This document shows, piece by piece, positions 34,989-47,111 of a DNA stretch of 64,000 nt. Position numbers and translations under genes: made by a program. The notes under the pieces were generated by a model that was given only the letters and a program-made list of their open reading frames with translations, ran no database searches and was not told the origin of the DNA. The stretch is from Isoetes taiwanensis (Eukaryota > Streptophyta > Lycopodiopsida > Isoetales > Isoetaceae), in assembly GCA_021234155.1 (NCBI GenBank), contig JAJEKV010000180.1:374001-438000 (forward strand), in the 5' to 3' direction. Position 1 is the stretch's first letter. Each line of letters starts with the position of its first letter.

Positions 34989-36530
34989 ATGTACGATGCT
35001 TATTATGATATTGAAGGAGGTCGTTTTCGCTCGCGTGCTCATTCTATTGCCCACCCCTCGCACCTATTCCCGGCCACCCCCCTACTTGCAAACACTGCTC
35101 TCAACCGCAATCACCGCACTACACTCCCATGCATCAGATTCACTACTTTCAAGCGCCAGAAAGCACTTATATTCATATTCCCTCTGGACCGATGCCGTTG
35201 CCTTCGCAACCGTCTTCCCCACAACATGGTATAGGCTAGACTCAAGTTTCTTTTAGTTATAACTATGTCCAAGAATTCCAATCTTCACCATCTTTTCAAC
35301 CTCCTATTAATGTCTACAATATTGGTGATCTAAAATTGAATGAGGATGGACCATAAGGGATCTTGCATCCTGACACCCAAATTTCTGGACCTCCTGTGTT
35401 TACTATTCCCATACAAATGCCTAGTTCGCAGCCCTCGGTTGTACGCCTAGGATCCGCTTATTCTTATGCCCCACCTCTTTACACCCAGGTTGCAGTCCCC
35501 TCATCAACTGCTCACAACCTCAAACTTAGCTATCCGGTTTTTGGGAATGCGAAAGGGAAGCCCATCCTCGATCAGAGTGCTCAGGCCCACATGGAAGAAT
35601 TTGAAGCTCTGGCTATCTTGAATGGCCACTCTCAACCACAGCTCAAGTTTCACATTTTCTCAAGCACGCTGCGTGGAGCACCTCATCAATGGCTCATGGC
35701 TAATAAAAGTCATTTAAAACAGAATTGGCAGGAAATGAAGACAGGCTTTTTGTCCCATTATGGTACTACCGATAATGATCAACAACTTCTCAAGCAACTC
35801 AATGACCTTTAACAACAACCCACGGAGTCTGCCCATGATTTTGCTGATCGTTTGGATATCTTGGTTAGCAAGCTCCAGGAATACCCCATCCAGAGTCAGA
35901 TCTTAGTTTGGTTTCTACAGGCCTCCAGTCATTCATCTTATGACTGAATACTTGCGGCCCAAGACGCTGGACCACGCTATTGAACTGGTCAATCATTCTG
36001 TCAATGTATCCTCCGATGGTGTTCATCTCACAGATCTCCCTTTCATTCCTCCAGTTATGGTTCCACAAAACATGGTTCAACCTCATGAATCTGCTCCACC
36101 ACAAAGAAGTCAATTTTAATTCCATATTTGTAAGTATCAAGGTCATTTGGCCAATGAATGCAATTATACTAATGGTCCTCCTCACTGCAATCGTTGCAAT
36201 ATGTGCAATCATGCTACTGAAGAATGCACACGCTCTCCTCCTAAGCCTTTTCTACAAAAAATGCTCTTTCAAGTTCAGACGACGCCTCAACAATATCAAC
36301 AACAACAACAATACCCACAACCTCAGCCACCTTAACAATTATGAGGTCAAATCTCACGCACTCCTTTTGATCCTGCAAAAGCTCAATGTTATTGCTGTCA
36401 AGTTTGGGTCCACACCACTACGGTGTGCCCACAACTCCCTCAAGTTCAAGTCCAACTTCCAGGCACTAACCAAATTGCATCGGTATATCTCACCACTTAT
36501 CAACTCTGGGCTTGAGGAAACTTAATTATT
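34989..36530 (+). pseudogene. Ty3/gypsy gag (capsid and zinc knuckle), broken
   Basis: The gag-like reading starts near 34989-34996. The 35363-35812 stretch holds the retrotransposon gag core (AHMEEFEALAILNGHSQ, LRGAPHQWLM, FLSHYG). It stops at a TAA (35810-35812) that precedes CAA CAA and is one C-to-T change from CAA. A frameshift near 35900 follows. The open stretch 36147-36335 contains a perfect CX2CX4HX4C zinc knuckle (CNRCNMCNHATEEC). After a Gln/Pro-rich segment (YQQQQQYPQPQPP) another TAA breaks the frame, and a second knuckle-like CYCC block follows. Protease and pol are not downstream here; a LINE begins at about 36.53 kb. Confidence 0.72.
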
Positions 36531-36570
36531 AAGTATCTGCCCTCTCCCTTTCCCTCTCCTTTCCCGTTTA

Positions 36571-39500
36571 TGAGGGTTCTAACTTGGAATTTGAGGGGCA
36601 TTAAAGGGCCTACTAAAAGAAGGCGCTTTATTGTCTCAGTCAGAGACTTCAGGGTTGATATTATCATGATCCAGGAGCATAGGCTCCCTAGCTTTGGGTG
36701 AATGGATCAGACCTGGTATGGGCTCCTGCTACATCCCTGCAGATGGCACCAAGGGTGGGCTAGCTACCTTCTGGTATAATCAGAAGCTATTAGCCCCTCT
36801 AATAGATGGTTATGTGTTACCCTTCTCATCAAGGAGTGCCAAGCGGCATTCATAAACATCTATGCCTCCACAGATCCTTATGAAAGAGAGCCTACGTGGG
36901 CTGAAATTAATAACTGGATGAGTTTGCAACATCATATCGAGAATCGGGTGATCACTGAAGACTTCAACAATACCCCCCACAGTGACATGAAACTTGGCAA
37001 CAAGATTAATATGTCAAAAAATGAGAGGTATTCCTGGGAGAGTTGGCTGACCAATCAAGACCTCATATATATCCCCTCCTCGAACACTAAATTTTCCTGG
37101 AGCAATAAGAGAAAGGGGGATCAAAGAACTTTCTGTATATTGGACAAGTTCTATATCCATAATTCTGCCAGCTGGATGGATAATTGCATTGTAACTGGTG
37201 ATATTGCTAGCACCATCTCTGATCATCAGCCTCACTTCCTAGACACTAAAGACCTTACTCTTGGCCCTAGGGGCAAGAACACCCCCGTCAAGTTCAATAC
37301 TTCCTATCTCCAAATGAAGGCTTTTTGTCAGGAGTTTACTTCCTTTTATGTGTCCCTTCCTAAAATTGGTCAGCACCAATCCATGAAGAGCTTTAATTAT
37401 AAACAGTGGGGTAAGAATTTGGCTCAGAGGAGGAAAGCTATTAAGATGAGCCGCTTGGAATAGATAAAAGAGGTTAGATCTCTCCTTAAAAGTAATCCCA
37501 AGGATGATTCACTTCACCTGAAAGAAGAGCAGCTGGAAATCCAGATTAAGACTTTAGAAGAATACTAGGTTAAAGGCATGGCCCTCAAAAGTAAAATTAA
37601 AATGTACAATCAGTTAGACCGGGAGAGCTCCAAACTTTTCTTCAGAGTATCCAGGAACAGGTTAGTCAATAACTCAATTACTCAGTTGGAATCAGATCAG
37701 GGATCTATCTACACAGATGAAAAAGAAATTGCTTCAGCCTTCCACAAGTTTTACACTGATCTCTTCCAGAATGAGATGGTGGAAGACAACAGAATTCAAG
37801 AAGCTTTTGACATAGCTGCCCCCCCCAATGAAGTGATGGATGATGACTGGATTGAGGTCCCTGACCTCCCTGAAATCTTTGAAACTCTAAAGAAGATGAA
37901 ACATGGAAAAAGTTCTGGCATTGATGGTTTCCAGCCAGAATTCTTTGTGGAATTTTGGCCCATAATGAAGGATGATATTGTCCAATTTATCCAAAGGATC
38001 TGGAGGGCTAAGACAATTTATCCCACCTTTAATGCAGGAATAATTTCACTTATCCCTAAGATTGATTCTCCCACTAAAACCAATTAGTGGCGCCCTATCT
38101 CTCTGACTACTACCCTGTATAAATTAATGGCAAAAATTATTGCTGGCAGAATTGTGATCCGCATCCAGAACAAAGTGATGAATGCTTGTCAATTTGCTTT
38201 TTTACCTAATAGGTCCATCTCGATAACTACATTGCTGCTAATGAGGCCTTACACTGGAATAGGTTGACCAAGCAAAATTGTATTCTTCTGAAGTTGGATT
38301 TTAGAAGGGCCTATGATTGTATCTCCTGGAAGTTTTTGGAAATCTCTAATTCATATTGGCATTCACCCATATCTCATCAAGCTTATTATGGGGCTTAACC
38401 AAAATGCTACTTCCTGTATTCTTATCAATGGAGCCCCAAGTGATTTCTTTCCTATTCAAAAGGGGGCGAGGCAAGGGTGCCCCCTGGCCCCCTACCTCTT
38501 CATAATTACTGTTGAAATTCTTACAAAGATGCTTTCCTCCTATCAAAACAAGGGTCTCCTCCAAGATCTGCAAATGCCTGACCTTAACAAACAGCTTTCT
38601 ATACTTCAATATGTTGATGATACTTTCATCATGATTAAAGCTGATAATAGCAATTTTGCTAATTTTATGGATTGCATTACTAAATTTGGAGCTGCCTCGG
38701 GAATTCATTTTAATTTTGCTAAATGCTCTATTCGTACTGATGGCTCCTATCCTGATCTTAATACTCATGGTATCAGATATGTCCCTGAATGTCATTATCT
38801 AACTTTACTGGGGCTCCCCCTTGCTGTCCACATGTCTCACAGAGTTGCCTGGCAACCACTGATTAATAGGATTCGCAAAAAACTCCTTCTCCTCAAAGGA
38901 TCTTTATCCCTTGCTGGCATAATTCTGATTGCTAATTCTGTGCTTGCTAGCAGTCATGTTTATTTCTCCTTTGCTTTGATTGCTGACAAAGCTTCCTATA
39001 ATAAGATTGAACAATGCATCAGGGAATATATTTGGCAAGGAACTCACTTGACTTCTTGGGATGAATTGACTCATAGTAAGAAGTCTGGTGGCCTGGGATG
39101 CAAATCCCTCTTCTTTCAGGCCCAAATCTTAGGTGCTAAGAATGTTTGGAAAGCCATCTCGGGCTTCCAATCCCCTGCAATGGATTTTATCAGGTTTTGG
39201 TTTAACAAGAGTAAACCATTGGGTAGCCCCTCTTTAAGACATCAATTGCCAGACTCTGCCTTTTATGACTTCCACTGTACTGCAAATACTTCTCCTCTTC
39301 TTAGGAACATCTTTAAAGTATGGGAGAAAGTTGCCATAAAGTTCACTCATGATAAAATAACCAACTCAGTGAGGAACACTTCTATTTTCTGGTCTCCCTC
39401 TTCCTATTCTGCCATGGCCATTTGCCACCCCACCTGCTATAAGAAATGGCATGCTGCTAAAATCTTATATATTAAGGATCTGATTGATGACAATGACAAC

Positions 39501-40190
39501 TGGATCCCATGGGAGGAGATTAAAAGAAAAGTAGGAGGAAGTTGCCACCCATAGATCCATATATAAGCAAGTAGTTTGGATCTACTCCCCCCTTTTGGGT
39601 AAAGATGGTAAGGGTGAAAGTCACTCCCCTCTGAACTGGTTTTACAAGGTCAAAAGGAGCTATAAAGCCTCTAAAATCTATCATGCGTGTCTCCCTAAGA
39701 AAGATAAGAAGCATGCCTCTCTGCAGGGTCTCTCCCTCAAGAATTTCAAGAAGATCCTCTCGTCTAGCTGGAAGTCTTATTCTTGTCCCAAGATCAAAGT
39801 TTTTACCTGGCTTATTCTTCATAATGCCCTCTTGAGTAACACAAATATGATCAAGAGGAATTTCAAGTTGTTCACAGCCCTCTCTGCCCCCTCTGCAGTA
39901 GCCAAGATGAATCTGTTCTTCACATATTCACTTGTCCCAGGATCCATGAATTTTGGAGATGACTGGCCCGGATCGGTTCTAAGTTGAGAATCCCTGATTT
40001 AAAGTCTATTTCCAAAATTTCCCAATTCTTCCAACTCCAGGATTCCAATGTTAATTCTACTGTCCTCCAATTGGCCTTTTGGATTGTCTAGAAACATAGA
40101 AATAATGTGGCTTTGGCAAATAGGAAGTGTGACCTCAACTGGATGAAGCTCAACTTCAATTCGAGCTCATATGTGCTCTGACTCATAACA
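36571..40190 (+). pseudogene. LINE ORF2: APE endonuclease and reverse transcriptase, broken
   Basis: APE: MRVLTWNLRGIKGP (catalytic Asn) and IIMIQEHRL (catalytic Glu). TEDFNNT is where GDFN is usual, and TISDHQPH holds the SDH box (37210-37232). RT: MKHGKSSGIDGFQPEFFVEF, PKIDSPTKTN then WRPISLTTTLYKL, LLKLDFRRAYD, GARQGCPLAPYLF and the catalytic QYVDDTFIM (38605-38632). The C-terminal region includes WKSYSCPKIKVFTWLI and, frameshifted, a CPLCSS...H...C block near 39880. Interruptions: TAG at 37461, 37566 and 38085, all at positions where Gln fits, plus frameshifts near 36700, 38215-38310, 39540 and 39890. The catalytic boxes themselves are intact. Confidence 0.85.
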
Positions 40191-40940
40191 CATTAAAATT
40201 GGAGAAACTTGATACTGATTGGATGCTTTGGGGGACCTTCAAGTATAATTTCTTTTTTGTTCGCTTTGACTCTCTGATTGACCCGAACTCCTTTGTGGAT
40301 TGCTGTCTTCTTGAACAGTGTTGTACAGGTATTCAGGGGGACCACCCTGTCGGATGATGTTGCTGTCCACCATTCGGGGACCCCCAGACAAGCTGCCAGG
40401 GCGACTTTCCGTCTCAAATTCTTGCTTAAAGAGGCGTATAATGCTCACATTCTACATAAGTTTTTTGGAGTCCATAACCGGCTTCTTACAGATAACCAAT
40501 TTTCATGTTTGCGCTCCATGTATTATTACCACAAAGGCAGATGTGAGGCGGCTGCTGGAGTTATTCTGGACATAATTCAGGTCCCCCTGGATGAACTGTT
40601 GCTGCTCACCCCCTCATGGGCCGAAATCAATTGGACTGCTCCCCCTTGTTATTCCATGCCCCTCACTGCCACTCACTCCTTCCCTAACCTCCCTGCTATT
40701 CCAGCTTCCTTGCTGAATTTGTCATCTCTTCCTATCTCTGCTGGTTCCCCCGAACAGAGCTCGGTTCCTCCTGGTGGAATTTGGTTATGAATATGATCCT
40801 CGGGCTGTTAAAGACTATATGTAATCTGATCTAGATGGCAGTTCGGTTTTGCTGTTATTTTTCAGATCTTTTCTATATGGGCTTTGAGCCTTTATTTTGT
40901 ATGTTTCTAATTTATGATTAATACAATCCTTCCTTTTCCT

Positions 40941-40970
40941 CAAAAAAAAAAAAAAAAAAAAAAAAAAAAA
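40941..40970 (+). repeat. LINE poly(A) tail
   Basis: Thirty uninterrupted A after a TTATGATTAATACAATCC-type 3' end. It directly adjoins the first base of the duplicated segment that begins CAGTCCACGC. Confidence 0.92.
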
Positions 40971-41550
40971 CAGTCCACGCTAGCCTTAGCAACAGCCAAC
41001 TAGCCATGACATCTACCCAGGTCAATCCCTGCAGTAGTCTTATCTGCCCATACTAGGAAATTAATCCATAATGGCACCGAGTTCTCAATCATCAAGTATT
41101 TAGCTCATAACCTAGTCAAATCCATGTTTCAAATTAGACCCAAGTCCTAATTAGCTATGCTCGATCATGTTATACACATGTCATAGACCATTGTCTATCA
41201 GATTTTTAGAGGCCATGAGCACTGTAGCATCCAGCCTAGTTACTGCATGTTTACACTAGTCATTATGCATACGCATGTGGAAATGACCCCCTTACTGTCT
41301 ATAATTGCTCAGCCATTGCCAACCTCGTATACACTATTACTCAACCTGTGTGTCTACACCTTAGATTCACTACTCATAAAAAACAGAAATATTTTGAAAT
41401 AAAACTTGGATCATGTCATTACAATATTTAATACAGTAAAAAAAGATTCTCGAGGGATTCAAAAGCAATGATATATTACTGTACTTCTGCCATAATGGCC
41501 AGCATAACTGGAAATCTTAAATCAGCCCTATCAGAAAGGCATAAATATCC

Positions 41551-41817
41551 CTAAATCATAGCAAAACTGACTGCATTGTATGATGCTTTTAGAAAACTTA
41601 TATATTCGTTTAGCTGAATACATATAAATAAGACCCTACTACAATAGAAAGTAAAATGTAGCAGTTCTTCCCTCACAAAACTCAGTGGTATGGACTCCAT
41701 ACGAGCCTGATTCCGTAAGTCCTCCATAGCTAATCCTTCTTTACCAGCTAGATCATGAAATTGAAAGCAAAAAGACAACAATAAGAGGAGAAACCGGTAC
41801 CTGCAGCCAAACAACAC
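41551..41817 (-). pseudogene. Unidentified minus-strand exon-like segment, unit 1
   Basis: Open for 88 residues on the minus strand after the GGCTGCAG|GTACC core module. It contains LLSFCFQFHDLAGKEGLAME, DLRNQARMESIPLSFVREEL and a hydrophobic tail. The duplicated counterpart at 44945-45208 is the same apart from a short deletion and one Ala-to-Pro-type change (HDLAG / HDPAG). I do not recognise a family. The module before it could be a 3' splice site (GCTGCAG). Confidence 0.3.
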
Positions 41818-42508
41818 AACATTAGCATTAAAAATGGTAATGAGTGAGGGGCCAGAAGGTACATTAGGTTTCTCAGCTCTTCGCTGATCACCTATTGTAG
41901 CCTTCTTGCTCTCAAATCAATACCAGCTGAAAGAAATCAAAATAAACTACCAGTCTAGGAACCTCCAAGCCATGGATTATTTTAACCTTATTTATAACTG
42001 AGTAGAGAAGCTTTTATATCTAACTGTCATGGTTACACCACAGCAAATCCCAAACAGAGGCCATCTAAGAAGTTTCATCTAAGAAGTTCCATGCCTCTAT
42101 GTAATTTTATATTATTTGGAACCAAGTAGAAAAGCATTTATATCTTACTGTTATGGTTATGCCACAGCAGACCCATAGTCCTGACTACATATGCAAGAGA
42201 TCAAGGGTATTCATGCATTATACTGCATGCACTGGAGGATCAACCAAGAATATCCATTTAATATCCAAGCTGTAGGCTTATATTCAACTTTCGGATCACT
42301 GTCATGCACCTATCAGAACCAGTAGCTATGCAACAGCACGTAAAAATATCTTGGTTATTCAAAGCCTACCATTATTTTAATTGCATCTTTTGAACCTAGA
42401 TTAAGTTTACAACTTAACCAAACCTGAATGTCCAGTCCACATTCACAGTCGTGTGTCTGGGACAGTGTTCTTGAAGCTAGATCCAGCTTATTTGCTTCCA
42501 TCACTATT

Positions 42509-42830
42509 TTAGCCCAACTTTTCTTGTAGAAACCATGGCACAGCATTTCTTTCAGTATTCATGTCTACTCTCTCAAACTCATTGATCTCCAGGTGAACTC
42601 GGAATAGCAGCAAGTCGAGCAAGTCCTGTATCATATTCATCTGGATAATCAAACAAATTGTACCATATATATCACCAGGGCTTATACTCCCGCCAATATC
42701 TTGTACCACTGCAATGATGGTCATTTGATTCCGGCATGTAGACTTACCAACTCCACCGAAATCATAAACCTAAGCCATACCATAGATTTATACTCCATGT
42801 GTAAGGCCTATAGAATCATGAATATCTCTA
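42509..42830 (-). pseudogene. Unidentified segment with P-loop-like motif, unit 1
   Basis: The minus strand reads VYDFGGVGKSTCRNQMTIIA from about 42762 and then VVQDIGGSISPGDIYG, up to a stop at 42509. GGVGKST looks like the end of a Walker A motif as in NB-ARC proteins, but the first Gly of GxxxxGK is an Asp. No kinase-2 or GLPL motif is visible downstream, and a TAG lies upstream in frame. The paralogous copy at 45964-46285 is identical here. A chance resemblance is possible. Confidence 0.25.
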
Positions 42831-43377
42831 GCTGTGGCAATAGTTATGTCAGGCTACTACGCTTTGAACACCAGCCACTGCATCAGAATTAGACGTTTCG
42901 CACCGAATCCCTTACCACTGTGGTGCTTAGTCAGGGTTAAAGGCCATAAGCCCAGCCATGCTCGTGTAGAGCGTCACCATAGTCCGTCGGTCTGTACCCT
43001 AAATCCAACTTCGGTAATTTGTGGAGTTAGAATAAAAACCATATTTCTGTTAAACGTTGGCACTTATAGTAAGATCTACTACATGCCTAAATCACAATTA
43101 ATTTAAACCCATATACTAGTGTACACACCATTTGGTGTATTAAAAGCTTGTAAAAATTAAGCCCAAGTGAGACAAGTCCCTGCCCTTAGAACCATAGTCA
43201 TACACTTATTAAAAATAAGACATTATTCTAGAATTATCCCTGTACAAATAAAAAACCTTTAGATTTAAGCACCCTGCATCCTATCACAGTCCAAAGACCA
43301 TATGTATAAGTAAAAGCCTTCATGCCTAAGCCTGAGTATCACATAGATATGTAGCAATGCAATTGTTTACCAATATA

Positions 43378-44362
43378 AAAAAAGCCTACCTCCAACCGTA
43401 GGATAAGTGTGGCCCGATTAATTTATTGTATTCGCAGGGGGGGGGGTATTTATTTGGACCCCTACCAACACAATTGGGGTCCAACCCTTACCCTATTAAT
43501 ACTGTCTGAAGCTAAAAATCAGAGAAAATCATGCGTTTTATAAGGGATCAAGACTTGTTGTACCTTAAGAGAATGTTGCAATTATACGCATCATGATCAG
43601 CTTGTCATGTTTGAGCCCTGGAATATTGTTGTTACATATATAACTTGTGATCCTTCTCTTTAGGCCTCGGAGATCAAATCCATTATTTGTGAAGCATTTA
43701 ACCCATTTCTTAGTGTCAGCAACCGCCTTGAGAGGATATGGACATTCCTGAACTGCAAAATCCGTTATAGTTTTCATATGAATCAGAGAATCAGCCGAGT
43801 GGCATCATAAGACTTAAAGCCGAGTGGCATCGTATCAAGCAAATTTCTATGTCTTGGGCCGAGTGGCAAGAGTAAGGTATTGGCCAAGTGGCGTATTTCT
43901 TTATACTTAGACATAGAAATATGTAACAACTAGAATATCACTGAATAAATCACTAAGCAGCATGCAAATTCTTACTTGACACTTTATTGCATATAGCCAC
44001 ATGCTCATTTCATTTCTGTAGCTTGTTGTATCTTGTTCCATTTGTATCAGTTCCTCTAGATGAGCTAGATGAGCCAACTCGACACTTAAGCCAGCCACAT
44101 GCATGTCACACATATCATGAAAGACTTTTGTAATCTTGTCAAAGTCAACTTTGTTACTCATTGAAAAAGTTCTAATTCATTGAATATATCCCAAATGCAA
44201 GATAATGAATCCTGCAAATTGTCAAATGCAACTTATTAGTTATCCCATAAAATCTGAGACAGTTCAATATAGCAGATTCATAAAGGTAATTGAACTAAAT
44301 ACTTGAGTTTAAGATCCCAATGACACTGGTATAACCAATGATCAGAAATTCCTAAAAAAACC
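43378..44362 (-). other. Unique spacer between duplicate copies, with exon-like segments
   Basis: Two minus-strand stretches look coding. 44161-43907 (84 residues) begins MSNKVDFDKITKVFHDMCDM and holds HLAHLEELIQMEQDTTSYRN. 43777-43565 contains FAVQECPYPLKAVADTKKWV and FTNNGFDLRGLKRRITSYIC. Neither is recognised; both have charged/hydrophobic patterning expected of helical proteins. If real they would be exons of one minus-strand gene, with the first ending CAIKCQ ahead of a GT (AGTGTCAAGTAAG region). A G9 run (43437-43446) lies nearby. Confidence 0.3.
43793..43892. repeat. Four spaced GCCGAGTGGC motifs
   Basis: GCCGAGTGGC occurs at 43793, 43819 and 43858, and GCCAAGTGGC at 43883, within 100 bases at irregular spacing. 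The first two are followed by ATC. Confidence 0.75.
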
Positions 44363-44944
44363 CAGTCCACGCTAGCCTTAGCAACAGCCAACTAGCCATG
44401 ACATCTACCTAGGTCAATCCCTGCAGTAGTCTTATCTGCCCATACTAGGAAATTAATCCATAATGGCACCGAGTTCTCAATCATCAAGTATTTAGCTCAT
44501 AACCTAGTCAAATCATTGTTTCAAATTAGACCCAAGTCCTAATTAGCTATGCTCGATCATGTTATACACATGTCATAGACCATTGTCTATCAGATTTTTA
44601 GAGGCCATGAGCACTGTAGCATCCAGCCTAGTTACTGCATGTTTACACTAGTCATTATGCATACGCATGTGGAAATGACCCCCTTACTGTCTATAATTGC
44701 TCAGCCATTGCCAACCTCGTATACACTATTACTCAACCTGTGTGTCTACACCTTAGATTCACTACTCATAAAAAACAGAAATATTTTGAAATAAAACTTG
44801 GATCATGTCATTACAATATTTGATACAGTAAAAAAAGATTCTCGAGGGATTCAAAAGCAATGATATATTATCAGATACTTACGCCATAATGGCCAAAGAT
44901 AACTGAAATCTTAAATCAGCCCTATCAGAAAGGCATAAATATCC

Positions 44945-45208
44945 CTAAATCATAGCAAAACTGACTGCATTGTATGATGCTTTTAGAAAACTTATATATT
45001 CGTTTAGCTGAATACATATAAATAAGACCCTACTACAATAGAAAGTAAAATGTAGCAGTTCTTCCCTCACAAAACTCAGTGGTATGGACTCCATACGAGC
45101 CTGATTCCGTAAGTCCTCCATAGCTAATCCTTCTTTACCAGCTGGATCATGAAATTGAAAGCAAAAAGACAACAATAAGAGGAGCCGGTACCTGTAGCCA
45201 AACAACAC
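44945..45208 (-). pseudogene. Unidentified minus-strand exon-like segment, unit 2
   Basis: Duplicate of the segment at 41551-41817, one residue shorter near its start. Its core module reads GGTACCTGTAG, so the potential AG splice acceptor of unit 1 (CTGCAG) is changed to CTACAG, which still ends in AG. Confidence 0.3.
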
Positions 45209-45963
45209 AACATTAGCATTAAAAATGGTAATGAGTGAGGGGCCAGAAGGTACATTAGGTTTCTCAGCTCTTCGCTGATCACCTATTGTAGCCTTCTTGC
45301 TCTCAAATCAATACCAGCTGAAAGAAATCAAAATAAACTACCAGTCTAGGAACCTCCAAGCCATGGATTATTTTAACCTTATTTATAACTGAGTAGAGAA
45401 GCTTTTATATCTAACTGTCATGGTTACGCCACAGCAAATCCCAAACAGAGGCCATCTAAGAAGTTTCATCTAAGAAGTTCCATGCCTCTATGTAATTTTA
45501 TATTATTTGGAACCAAGTAGAAAAGCATTTATATCTTACTGTTATGGTTATGCCACAGCAGACCCATAGTCCTGACTACATATGCAAGAGATCAAGGGTA
45601 TTCATGCATTATACTGCATGCACTGGAGGATCAACCAAGAATATCCATTTAATATCCAAGCTGTAGGCTTATATTCAACTTTCGGATCACTGTCATGCAC
45701 CTATCAGAACCAGTAGCTATGCAACAGCACGTAAAAATATCTTGGTTATTCAAAGCCTACCATTATTTTAATTGCATCATTACGTAAGAACTTGAATCAA
45801 AGACTTTTGAACCTAGATTAAGTTTACAACTTAACCAAACCTGAATGTCCAATCCACATTCACAGTCGTGTGTCTGGGACAGTGTTCTTGAAGCTGGATC
45901 CAGCTTATTTGCTTCCATCACTATTCAGCATGCCCATACATTTTTATTCGGGCCAGGGGCATT

Positions 45964-46285
45964 TTAGCCCAACTTTTCTTGTAGAAACCATGGCACAGCA
46001 TTTCTTTCAGTATTCATGTCTACTCTCTCAAACTCATTGATCTCCAGGTGAACTCGGAATAGCAGCAAGTCGAGCAAGTCCTGTATCATATTCATCTGGA
46101 TAATCAAACAAATTGTACCATATATATCACCAGGGCTTATACTCCCGCCAATATCTTGTACCACTGCAATGATGGTCATTTGATTCCGGCATGTAGACTT
46201 ACCAACTCCACCGAAATCATAAACCTAAGCCATACCATAGATTTATACTCCATGTGTAAGGCCTATAGAATCATGAATATCTCTA
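45964..46285 (-). pseudogene. Unidentified segment with P-loop-like motif, unit 2
   Basis: Paralogue of 42509-42830 with the same GGVGKST reading. The 38-base insertion in this copy lies just downstream on the minus strand (45927-45964), where it changes the sequence after the stop. Confidence 0.25.
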
Positions 46286-46829
46286 GCTGTGGCAATAGTT
46301 ATGTCAGGCTACTACGCTTTGAACACCAGCCACTGCATCAGAATTAGACGTTTCGCACCGAATCCCTTACCACTGTGGTGCTTAGTCAGGGTTAAAGGCC
46401 ATAAGCCCAGCCATGCTCGTGTAGAGCGTCACCATAGTCCGTCGGTCTGTACCCTAAATCCAACTTCGGTAATTTGTGGAGTTAGAATAAAAACTATATT
46501 TCTGTTAAACGTTGGCACTTATAGTAAGATCTACTACAGGCCTAAATCACAATTAATTTAAACCCATATACTAGTTTACACACCATTTGGTGTATTAAAA
46601 GCTTGTAAAAATTAAGCCCAAGTGAGCCAAGTCCCTGCCCTTAGAACCATAGTCATACACTTATTAAAAATAAGACATTATTCTAGAATTATCCCTGTAC
46701 AAATAAAAAACCTTTAGATTTAAGCACCATGCATCCTATCACAGTCCAAAGACCATATGTATAAGTAAAAGTCTTCATGCCTAAGCCTGAGTATCACATA
46801 GATATGTAGCAATGCAATTGTTTACCAAT

Positions 46830-47111
46830 AATAATAATAAAAAAAAAAAAAAAAAAAAAAAAAACTTTTTACAATCTGTAATTCCATTTCAAATACCTAT
46901 TACATATATCTAATCTTTGGTCATAAATGTTATCTTTCCCACTTTGTATAAATATTTGAGAGTAAATGTTTAATATTAAACTATTCTTTCCACAGGATTT
47001 ACCGAAATGAAGAACTCCCAATGGAACGTGCTTACTCCCAATGGAACGTGCTTACTTGACATTATCGAACCATAGCTTAAAAACATCAAAGCATGGAGCA
47101 AGAAAACCTGG
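46830..47111. other. A-tract and spacer leading into unit 3
   Basis: Long poly(A) at 46840-46864, then AT-rich DNA with a short exact tandem repeat of about 20 bases at 47015-47055 (core CCCAATGGAACGTGCTTAC twice). No gene is seen. Confidence 0.6.

Larger units (their letters stand above)
36531..40970 (+). mobile_element. Near-complete poly(A)-tailed LINE (ORF2, 3' UTR, tail)
   Basis: This is the best-preserved LINE of the window. ORF2 starts at 36571 with an APE domain, followed by RT, a connection region, a zf-RVT-like domain, about 150 bases of 3' UTR and a 30-base poly(A) at 40941-40970. No ORF1 is seen upstream, where gypsy gag lies, so the copy is probably 5'-truncated just ahead of ORF2. 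The left and right flanks do not show an obvious target-site duplication. The right flank is the start of a locally duplicated segment. Confidence 0.85.
40971..43377. repeat. Local duplication pair 1, copy 1
   Basis: Nearly identical over about 2.4 kb to 44363-46829 in direct orientation. Copy 1 lacks a 26-base stretch (copy 2 near 45777) and a 38-base stretch (copy 2 near 45927). The left edge is the LINE poly(A). The right edge is an A7 run (43378-43385) followed by unique sequence. Confidence 0.92.
44363..46829. repeat. Local duplication pair 1, copy 2
   Basis: Direct repeat of 40971-43377. It is bounded on the left by CCTAAAAAAACC and on the right by an ATAATAATA plus a long poly(A) run (46840-46864), so A-rich sequence lies at every border of both copies. 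Confidence 0.92.

Noticed and set aside
42355-42546. Overlapping 63-residue minus frame in duplication copy 1
   Set aside because: It overlaps the P-loop-like frame and exists in only one of the two copies because of the small indels, so it has no support as coding.
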